A DNA stretch of 64,000 nucleotides from Tribonema minus (Eukaryota > Sar > Xanthophyceae > Tribonematales > Tribonemataceae), in NCBI GenBank assembly GCA_017506865.1, contig JAFCMP010000301.1, positions 558,001-622,000 on the forward strand, read 5' to 3'. Position numbers and translations under genes: made by a program. Each line of letters opens with the position of its first letter. Position 1 is the stretch's first letter. Of the stretch, positions 21,401 through 30,900 are shown piece by piece. Under the pieces are notes generated by a model. That model was given only the letters and a program-made list of their open reading frames with translations, was not told where the DNA came from and did not search any database.

Positions 21401-24227
21401 GCAACACCACACATGAGTAGCTTCTACCTTTCATGGAACTGTTACAAGGCCAAGTACTAAGAAGCTTAGACTACATTTCTTGCTGTTGCAGGTCTTGTAA
21501 AAGGCATGCATGCTGCCGGCAGCATCAAAAGTCTTTCACAAGCCCCCTGTCAAAAGGACATTGAAGGAAAGATGCCTTAAAGAAACACAAACAAACTTCA
21601 GTAGTATGGCGTCAGGCGGGCTCCGCGCAGACAACAACTTCAATTGCTGACATCAACTTGATGCAGGCGTGGAGACTGATTCGACAGTAGCAGAGTCAGA
21701 AAAAGCACAAGTCTTTCTGCTCTATTCTCTGTCTATGAGGACAACTTATTCTGAAGAGGTTACCATTGAATCAAGGTCAATGATCACCTCAACGTTTCTC
21801 TGCCAACCCAAGTACGTGTGTGCGCTACTGGCCCATGATGCTAGCCTGTGTGAATGCCAACGCTCGTTGAAGCTATAGAAGCAGCGTGCACCAGTCACAT
21901 ATCACTAAAAAGACATGATAGCATACTTTTACATCACACGGGACCAAAACTGGTCATTTTGGCTGTGAAGACAACTCAAGGTTTAGCTACCAAGTCACCT
22001 GAGTGGCATAGTAGGCGTATACATCGCAAGGGACTAGAGATCGTTCACGGTTGTGAAGACAAGTACAACGTGTAGAAACTCACCGACAGGGGACACCATT
22101 CTGCAAGGTCCGCACCACACCGCCGAAAAGAACACCAGCACCGGCTTTTCGCTCTCCAACACCTCCGCCCGCCACGTCTCGTCGCTGACCTCAAAGGCCT
22201 TGCTCTTTGCCGCCAGCGCTGTGCGCCGCCCTGGCAGCAAATGACAGTTAAAGAACGGTTTTAAATAAGAAGCCATTGAAATGCGATGCAGCGGGCAACA
22301 ATGTGCATTTACTGGAGCCTGCTTTTTGCCGCCAGCGCTGTGCGCCGCCCTGCCAACAAATGACAGTTACAAAACAGTTTCAATAAGAAGCCATTTGAAC
22401 AACTGCAATGAAACGGGCAGCAAAGTGCAGTTACAACCCACTTCCAACAAACATGACTTCGAGAGTGTGATGATACGTTTGCTGTAAACACCAGTCTGTG
22501 ATGTCCACACTGCTCAGCACCACGGTTTGTGTGTAAACTCGAGATACCCGTTGTTGCAGCCAATGCAGCCTACTGATGCTCATATGTACAGCATGCAATG
22601 AGGTCCATTGCGGCACACAATTTCATACGTGCAGATCTTGGTTTTTCTTTAGTGTAGAGCCGAAGATAACTTCTGGAGACACAGCAAGCCTGCAAATGTG
22701 ACGTGCTGACTGAAACGGCATGCTTCATGTAACTGATGCAGTACATTGCCCTGACAGCAGTGATTGCATGAAGTGTCACTCGGCAGCATAATGGATGCAC
22801 TCCGCACCCATCTCAACACCGCTTGTACCATTAACGATCTCAGTGTCTTGACGCTGCATTCAAATGTGATGCTATCTCAAGTGACTGCTGCTTCTTACTG
22901 ATGTATGGATCTAATCTTGCTCTTGGCGGATACCAAGCCAGTGAGAGTGCGCGCTATTCACACTTTTGAATGTGTTTTTATTTCATTGATGTGCTGATAT
23001 ACATACCCTCATCAGCGTCACCAAAAACAGCAACTTCGTGGTACGCACGGGGGCACACAGCCAGATCGGTCTGTATCGAAAGCAGAACCTTGCAGAGTCA
23101 TACTACTGCAAGATGCTGCTGCAACACAATAGCGACGATGTGAACATGCACAACGATGCGTACAGTAGTGAGCAGCACGGTATTTGAAAAGCTTCGTCAA
23201 CGTGACGTGCGATCGTGGGCACGAACGCTGGCAATGGTGTGCAACTTGTAGTAGTATGTGGAGTGCCTGCAGTACATTGCCCTGACAGCAGTGATTGCAT
23301 GAAGTGTCACTCGGCAGCATAATGGATGTACTCCGCACCCAACTCAACGCCGCTAGTACCATTAATGATCTCAGTGTCTTGACGCTGAATTCAAATGTAA
23401 TGCTATCTCAAGTGACTGCTGCTTCTTGCTGATGTATGGATCTAATCTTGCTCTTGGCGGATACCAAGCCAGTGAGAGTGCGCGCTATTCACACTTTTGA
23501 ATGTGTTTTTATTTCATTGATGTGCTGATATACATACCCTCATCAGCGTCACCTCCAACAGCAACTTCGTGGTACGCACGGGGGCACACAGCCAGATCGG
23601 TCTGTATCGAAAGCAGAACCTTGCAGAGTCATACTACTGCAAGATGCTGCTGCAACACAATAGCGACGATGTGAACATGCACAACGATGCGTACAGTAGT
23701 GAGCAGCACGGTATTTGAAAAGCTTCGTCAACGTGACGTGCGATCGTGGGCACGAACGCTGGCAATGGTGTGCAACTTGTAGTAGTATGGTGAGTGCCTG
23801 CAGCCTACGCGGGACTCGTTATGAGTTGCACAGTAAGCTCGGCAACCGATGGGGCCGTACGGTACCTGGACTGCTTGCGGTCATGACTGGCTGGCTGCCT
23901 ATCGATCTCACCCGCTGGGTACGGCCACGCAAGACGAAACAAGTGGAAGTCGCGTGCGACATGCGCATAGCAGCTACAGCCTATTGCTTCGTCGATCAGC
24001 ATGGATTTGTCTCTCTTACGTGCTGTGTGCCTTCGCCATTGCCGCACCCAAACCGGCACCACCACTCGGTGCTGTTGCTGGTGGCGCCGCTGCTGCAGCG
24101 CACAGCTCTGATGATTCGCCAAGCACCTTCCCGCCCCAGACGCCGGTTGCAAGAATGCCTGGCAGCCGTTGCAGAGCGCTAACACCAACAGCAGCAGAGC
24201 CTTGCCAGCGCTGTCGCCCAGAAGCAT
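18408..24227 (-). CDS. Plastid thioredoxin m-like protein, four exons
   Basis: Exons (minus strand) 24,227-24,020, 22,230-22,084, 19,540-19,452 and 18,530-18,408; phases agree (1, 1, 0) and give 188 aa. Residues about 10-24 are a hydrophobic signal peptide ending GCQA|FLQP, an ASAFAP-like plastid-import motif; a basic transit region follows to about residue 75. The mature domain has W108-C109-G-P-C112 (redox active), then DEVLSEYG, STDENP and VRSVPT with the cis-Pro (P153), then VVGAIPK, typical of m-type thioredoxins. Such proteins reduce disulfides of stromal enzymes using electrons from photosystem I through ferredoxin-thioredoxin reductase. It shares a 223-bp intergenic region with a divergent plastid gene. 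The 5' exon is inferred from phase and presequence; the three domain exons are near certain. Confidence 0.92.
18555..18650. repeat. Short tandem repeat next to thioredoxin exon 4
   Basis: Two to three units of about 33 bp around gcctggtggccacaccttcca, starting about 25 bp into the intron upstream of exon 4. Confidence 0.6.
19520..20000 (-). repeat. Minisatellite carrying the thioredoxin exon-3 acceptor edge
   Basis: The exon-3 start (V-D-E-V-L-S-E-Y) with its flanking intron recurs at about 19,696-19,800 and 19,850-19,940. Units are about 155-160 bp and share actccgacagcacctcgtc and gacaagcaatgagtattttc. Copies farther from the exon are more decayed. Confidence 0.75.
22201..22440 (-). repeat. 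Tandem duplication of thioredoxin exon-2 5' edge
   Basis: The segment encoding R-R-T-A-L-A-A-K-S with its upstream intron (22,203-22,310) is repeated at about 22,322-22,435. In the copy, the base change at the acceptor (ccag to tggcag on the minus strand) keeps an ag, but the coding frame soon runs out. Confidence 0.7.
22739..23803. repeat. Tandem duplication, about 531-bp unit, two copies
   Basis: The segment from 22,739 to 23,269 is repeated almost exactly at 23,270-23,803, with few substitutions (for example ccaaaaacagc versus cctccaacagc). It lies inside thioredoxin intron 1. High identity means it is recent. Confidence 0.9.
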
Positions 24228-24450
24228 CTCTTCTCAGAATCGGGCGCGACACCCGCCGTTGCTCGTGCGGTGTCGGTCTGCGCTCGCTGCGGTGGCGCAG
24301 AAGTCACGCGCACGACAATATATCAAGTCGACCTGCAGGGCAGCTCTGACAGGTGCGGTGGTGTAGCGCGCCAAGGTTTTTTCTTTTTGCCTGGTTCTCA
24401 AAAGTTGAGGTTTGAGAACTTGAACTTCGAGAAACCTGTGAGCTTGCGCG
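24228..24450. promoter_or_regulatory. Candidate bidirectional promoter between two plastid-protein genes
   Basis: 223 bp separate the ATG of thioredoxin m (-) from the ATG of the small membrane protein (+). The interval holds a TATA-like caatatatca near 24,316, a T-rich run ggttttttcttttt at 24,375, and a perfect 9-bp inverted repeat GTTCTCAAA/TTTGAGAAC with an 8-nt spacer at 24,394-24,419. Co-regulation is inferred only from arrangement and shared destination. Confidence 0.5.
24394..24419. promoter_or_regulatory. Perfect inverted repeat upstream of the + plastid gene
   Basis: GTTCTCAAA and TTTGAGAAC arms (9 bp each) around agttgagg, 32 bp before the ATG. It could be a dimeric factor site or a 5'-UTR hairpin. 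Confidence 0.45.
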
Positions 24451-26185
24451 ATGCGACGAGGCGATGGCAACAAGCACCGCTGTGTGAGCTGTACAGCAGC
24501 GCACTACTTGTTACTTTGGCTCAATGTGGCGCTGCATCACGCGCAGTCATTCACATCACCAATAGGAAGTCACCTATGCACAAGCAGAGACTTAGCATTC
24601 AGCTACGCCATCGCAGGCGCGCAGTCATGCGTGCTGCGTGCCAAACCCCCTTCCAAAGAGAGCGAGGAAGCGGCTGCTGCCAGGATAAGACGCGAGGAGA
24701 ATGCACGCAAGTACGTGCAACAGGTCAGCAGCTGAGATTGATTCGCATGGTCGAACACCATATGTGTTTTGTGCTACCGAGCACTACTGTACCGAGTATC
24801 ACTGCCTTGACTTGATGCCTTGACTTGATGCATTGCTTAGTGCTATGGTGTATTTCAACGATAGCTAGGCGATGCTTCAGGCCAAGAATACATTGAACTT
24901 GCAGACAAGGCCGATCACTCCGGACAAATAACAAGGCGATCCGCAATGCTGTCGAACCTGTGCAGGCGCTCTCAGCACACAATATCTACTACTTGACACA
25001 ACATTCGATTCTAGCGGCGACAATTTACCCTTTCTGAGTGAGCCCATGCTCCACTTTCATGTCACAAAGCGGTCGTGAATGTGGTGCAACAGATGAAGGA
25101 CCTCGAAACGCGGCCCATGGACAACATGGCAGGCTACAACGTTGTCAAAGCGGTGTGGGCGCGCATGTTTTCCAGAGTTGACAACAACCTTGGCACCAAC
25201 CTGAGTGAGGTGAGCACTCTCTTTGATGGGCAAGGTCAATGTGACACTTCTAGTTCATCATATAGAAGTATAAGATTTGAAGATGTGACCTGTCAAGTGC
25301 AGAAACTGATTTCAGTCAAACATGCGCTGCGCCACCATTGATGTCACTTTGAGGGTTTATCACTCAATACCTCGCTGGCTCTCAAATGGTGATTGAAGTT
25401 CCATACGAACTCAATGGAGTGTTGGTCTCGCCAACTATTAAGACAGTGGCGTTAGCCCGAGAGGACGTAATTGCACTTCTGCTCACGCACTTGTACGCAG
25501 CAATGCTGTTCTGCCAACATACAATCACAGTAAGTAGAACTTCTAGCACAGCTTGCAGCTGAGTTCATCAGCCTAATGGTGGCACCCATTTTTGTGCCTC
25601 ATGTGTCTTTGAACTTTGTGCTTCATGTATGCACAGGTGCAGTCCCAACAGTCGTTGCTCGTTTGGTCTATGTAGCTCATTCGCCAAGCAAACAGCATGT
25701 GACTCCTGAGTGCTGTTGCACGGCGTTCCCTCTGGCAGATAGCAGTCATCTCACCGCACTTTCTTACACGTACCTTGCAGTAGTCCCTTGAATGAAATTC
25801 ATGCACCTATGGTGATCACTTACACAGAACACGTAAAAAATTCACTGTCCATTTACGTCCTGACCATGTCTTGGATACGCAGAAAGTCACGCTGGCCCAC
25901 AGGACAATCAAATCACTGAACGCCATGCCATCATCTGTTCTGTTTCTCAACCCCAAGCCTACGTGGTGCCCTGTCATCATTTACACCGTTTCATCATGCA
26001 ATCACAAGGACATTTCTCAAATGAGTCGGCCCGTGCTGTGCCTGTGCCCTTCGCTTGTGGCCGTGCAGTTGGAGGGAACTTTGGCAGTGGCGCCATTTCT
26101 GCCCATTGTGGCTCTCGCGCTTTTGCTGGCCTCGTCGGACCTGGGCAAGGCCGCCATTGGCGCACTATTTCCAACCTCCCTGTAG
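24451..26185 (+). CDS. Putative plastid-targeted small membrane protein, three exons
   Basis: Exons 24,451-24,723, 25,093-25,209 and 26,069-26,185, all in phase 0 (donors CAG|gtcagc and GAG|gtgagc; acceptors cag|ATG and cag|TTG), giving 168 aa. Residues 15-32 are a hydrophobic signal-peptide core followed by HAQS|FTSPIG, matching the bipartite plastid presequence pattern of red-lineage secondary plastids. A charged helix (ESEEAAAARIRREENARKYVQ) and a polar middle part (METRPMDN-like, KAVWARMFSRVDNNLG) precede a C-terminal hydrophobic span (about 133-152, LAVAPFLPIVALALLLASSD), probably a membrane anchor. I do not recognise the family. The 5' end is set by the first in-frame ATG. The divergent thioredoxin partner supports a plastid role, but the exact function is unknown. 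Confidence 0.62.
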
Positions 26186-27926
26186 AGCTGCCAGTATCAT
26201 TAGAAATTTCTTGGCTTGTGGAGTGCTGTGACCGGCTTCGTGATAAAAGCACCACAACAATTGTTATGACGGCATGTGCCGCCTAGGATACAATGCACCG
26301 ATGTGCTGGGTGCATCTTTGCCACGGTGCATACGACAACATGCTGACTAATTGTAGATTGGTAGATGTCTATATAAATCTCAGCGCATGGTGTGGTGCGG
26401 GTGCAGTTGAATCTCAGCGCATGGTGCAGTTGCTACACAGCATCAATATCGATTGCAAGTTAGCAGTGCTGCACGTTGGAGCATTTGTTGACAACATGCA
26501 CCTGGCCCTGCAACACAATGTCGTCAATCAGCTAATTTTCAATGATGACATTCCTTGAAAAAAAGAACCTGCCGCGAGCTTTTTGGATGTCTGTGTGTGT
26601 TACCATGGTGTGCAGTAGAGAGCCTGGTGTGCATGTGGCTGCCATTGCAGCCCAGCCTTCTCTGTGAAGTCGTGACTTGACTTTGCCAGTAGCTGTCTGC
26701 AGTCAGTTGATCGTGTCATTTCATAAACTCGTTTGCGTCACAAAGCTCCCGGTCTGGATGTTCCGTACATGCATGCACCGCATCGCTGACATCAAGGTGC
26801 TTCCCTACATGTGCTCATCGACATTGGTGGTAGCGTTGTATCAGGCGACATGTAGCATGTGCAATCAAATTGCTTGTAAACATACATACTTCTTCGTGCA
26901 CACATTTGGCAATCCTGGATGTTGCGTTTCTATCCTTTGCGCTGCGGGGCACCAGATGGTTTCACGTTCAAGTCCTAGATGTCAGGTAGCCAGCCGCCAA
27001 TTCGCTGCAATATGAAGTTGAGCTGGTGTATGTATGTAGCTCCCGCGGCATGACCAACGCCAGCCATTTAAAAAAGTGGGTGTTGTGTCGAACTAAGTGC
27101 AAGTTCAACGCTAAGCAGGACTGGCACCCCACCAGTTTGTTTCATTGAGTGCGCAGCGCAAGCCTCAGAGTAATGAGCACTTTCTGGTCGTTTGGCTGCG
27201 TGCGCACTGCAGACCGCTGACACTGCCAGAGAGGTTGCGGTGAAGCGGCGGTACGCAGTATAGCCATGTCATGAAGCATGGTTGGAAGTCTTTCGTGGAT
27301 GTGAGACAAAGGTGTGACAGAAGCGCCAACCAGACAGTGCACACCTTGTTGCGAGCGTTCACCAAAGAAACAACCAGTAAAATGGCGTTTATGCGCCTGA
27401 CTGTCCTTCAAGAATTAGTGAAGAGTGCACGGTCCCTGTGTGTCTATTTACAAGCCATGCGACACCGCCTCTTTCCGGGCGCACGCAACATCTACCGCGC
27501 CATGCGCAAGTGCTGCCGGCCCCCAACACGTGTGAAGTCGCTTGCACATTCAAGTTGCTGCGCAGCGATAATGAGCTGCACAGGGAGCGCTGCTGCTGCT
27601 GCTGCTGCACGCCCAATACCATGCGCGTGCAGATGCAGACCAAGGGCTAACCCCCCCCCCCTTGCAGCCCCCCAGTTGAAGCGGCACGTTTCATTGCCAG
27701 CGACTGGGCATTCAAGCTGGCAAGGGGGACTCGCAGATGCTGCGCATGGGACCTCAGCTGCCGACCATGCGTCTACATGCGACTGTCAGCAACCTGCGCC
27801 GTGCGCGAGAGAGCTGAGGAGCACGATGGGTGCATGTTGAGAGCAAGTAGGACCAGGGACTGCCCTAGCTGCCACTTATGCAGTAAGCCCTACATCATGA
27901 CTGCAGCCTTCACTCTGTGTCTCCTG
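26186..27926. other. Intergenic; one GC-rich coding-like block
   Basis: Little is visible to 27,250. From about 27,440 to 27,840 a GC-rich stretch holds overlapping open frames. One + frame ends T-F-K-L-L-R-S-D-N-E-L, six Cys, ..., QTKG-stop at 27,650. Another follows a C-run plus ccccag at 27,675 (V-E-A-A-R-F-I-A-S-D-W-A-F-K-L-A). Either could be a terminal exon, but I cannot assemble a gene or name a family. Confidence 0.3.
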
Positions 27927-30900
27927 TCATAGTTCGTCCGACTGCAATTGTTCCGTAGCCTCTGCTGCTGGCGCTTCCTGGAAGGTCTCGTTAGGCGTGT
28001 CGGCAGCCTTTTCAGGGACCATCTCAGCGGCGGGCGGGGTGTGCAGACCTGGCGGTGGCGCGCTGCAATAACAAAATGAACACAAGCAAGAGAAAGCAAG
28101 TTGCGCATGTTCAGCATAGGTTGACAAGGTGAGGAGATGGAGTGTTCGCCTCAGTGACATGCGCAAGGCTCGCCTGGCTTGTGGCTCGCGCAGTGGAAAC
28201 CACACAGAAGGCGGAACTAACACAGACAAGTGGGGACACTAGTGCACAAGTCAACCAAACTCTATGAGTACAGAGTTTCTGTCCCAACATACTGTAGCAG
28301 CACCTTGCATTGAGCAACCCATTCTCTCGCCAACACACCATTAAGGGGCGCAGCAGTTGTGCGGCGTCCTTCGGCGCAGCGCGCGTAGTGCTGATGAACC
28401 AGCTGTAGAACGCATCCTTTTCTTCGAAGTATACACCTGATGATGAAAGTTCAAGCAATGGGCACAAGACAGCAACACTTGCGACAACGCATATATGCAT
28501 ACACCAGGCGCAGGCAGCTGTGTGGCGTCCTTCGGTGCGTCGCGCGTAGTGCTGGTGAACCAGCCGTAGCACGCAACTTCTACTTTGACGTGTACATCTG
28601 ACGACTAAGGTTCAAAGCACTGGGCACAAGACAGCAACACTTGCAATCGCAACTACAAATACTTCAAGTAGTTGAAGTATATACATACCCATATGTACTG
28701 ACTTACCCGTCACCGGGCGCAGGCAGTTGTGCGGCGTCCTTTGGCGCGGCGCGCGTTGTGCTGGTGAACCAGCCGTAGGCAGCGCACAGCAGCACCAGCA
28801 GCAGCACCACTCGCATGCCAATGCCCGATTGCTGCATCAAAAACATAGCGGATTGTCGGCATGTGTGTTTGCACGTACGTACTTTGAAGAAGTTTGAGCA
28901 GTTGTAGACTTCACGATCACTTCTGTCCTAGACCAGTCCCTCACATCTGTACTTGAGAGTATGATGACCTCAACAAAAAACAAATATACATCCGACAATG
29001 TCAGCATGTGCACAGCAGCACCAGCAGCAACAACACGCGCATGCTGATGCCCGATTGCTGCAGTTGCACCAAAAACAATAGGATTGTCAGTCTGCATTTG
29101 CACGTACGTACTTTGAAATTTGAGTTCATTTTGAGGTTCACAGCGTTCAAATAAAAGCGAGGTGAAGACGCCTCAAATGTGACAGCACGTCGATCGATTC
29201 ATGTCAACAAAGTCCATGTCCATTGCCATGGAGCTCATGTTCACTGGGTGTTCATTGGGCGAAATTTGAGTCGAGCGCGCCTCAGCCACGTCAGCGCTCC
29301 ACTGCACTCCAGTTCATTAAATTCATGTTCCATCTTCATGGACTCCATATTCATTGGGTGCTCACCCTGCGAGCAGGTGGCATAGCCGCCTTGGGCTGCG
29401 CCAGACCGCCGGTTGATGTAAGAATGTCCATATAATGATGGAATTAATGATCATTGGGTGCCTCATCCTGCGAGCGGGTGGCACAGCTGCCTTGAGCAGA
29501 GCCAGACCGCCAGTTCATGAAATTCATGTTCCATCTTTATAAAATTCATGTTCATTGGGTGCTCACCCTGCGAGCGGGCGGCGTAGCTGTCCTGAGCTGA
29601 GCCATATACCGCCAGTTCATGAATTCATGTCAATGTTCATGTGACTCATGTTCATTAATTGTAGGGTTATGAGCCGGTCCCTCAAACCGTCTGAATTGCA
29701 GCCGGGGTAGCTCACCGACCGTCTAAACCGTCTAAGACGGAACTTGGTGACTGCTACCGTCTTTGACCGTCTGTTCCGTCTTAGCCGGTTGAGCCGGTCA
29801 GCTTACCAATCAACAGCGAGTTAACCCCTTTCGCCTACCCCGATCAGCGAAGCACGCTACCAATCCCCCATGCTGCATGCATCCTGACGAAGAACCAAAG
29901 TTCAACTTCCAGACTTCAACTTTCAGTTGAAGTCAACTTCCAGTTGAAGTGAACCGAAAAAAGATGTGGTGGCGGCTTGAGTGAGCTTGTGCTTGCTCGC
30001 TACCAGTGGCGGCAGCATCAGCATCCGTTTCTTGACATCGTACGTGAGCCACATGACTGCTGCTGCATGATATAAGCCGTGCGAGCCATTTCTGAAAAAG
30101 CCAGAAAAGACGGTCCCCTCGAGATCCGTCTTTTCGGCTGCCCAGACTAGCCGGAGCCGAGCCGGTTCAGACGGTTCCGGCTCGTAACTCTAATTAATTG
30201 CCTCACCCTGCGAGCGGGTGGCGTAGCTGCCTTGAGCTGCGCCAGACCGCTGCCTGCATCACTGCTTAGCGGTTGCAGATTCTCCTTCAGGGCCTTGCTC
30301 TCCAGCGCCATCCTGCAACAGCAATCGGGCGTGCGTTGTATTTTTTTATGATCAGTCATGACTTGCACTTCTCAAAATGACTCATGAGCAGCCAAACCTG
30401 CGGCACTGCTCAGAGGGTGCAGATTCTCCTTCAGGGCCTTGCTGGCCAGCGCCGTCCTGGAAAGTAAACAAAGTGTGCATTGTAAATAAAGGTGATGCTT
30501 CGCAACTAACTGACTTCGCAACTAACTCACAAGTGTGCATTGTATGAAAAAGATGTGCCTCTTGAATTATTCGTGTAGCAGCCAAATGTAAACGCCTTGC
30601 TCATCAGCACCTTTGTGGAAGTGCGACAGGCTAATCAAGGTGATCTGCATGATGCTCTTCAGTGTACAAGCATCTGGCTGTGTGAGCAAGGGTGCTGCAC
30701 CCCATGGCAAATTACTACACTACAAACTCTAACCCTCACCCTAATTCTAAACTTTCCCGACCAGGTAGTCAGTTGCGTCACACACGCACCCCCCCCGTGA
30801 CACTAAGTGATTGGTGTACGCAAATTACGATTGATGTTTTGTGGATCTGCTACAGCTGGGCCACTCCCACTTTCTTCTTGGCCACTACTTGGCCACTACA

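Noticed and set aside
24115-24352. Transit-peptide-like open frame as first exon of the + plastid gene
   Set aside because: It lacks an ATG and would overlap the thioredoxin first exon on the other strand. The ATG at 24,451 gives a complete presequence without it.
27438-27840. Gene ending in a six-Cys peptide, or an exon after the C-run at 27,650
   Set aside because: The two readings exclude each other and neither can be extended to a supported exon chain.
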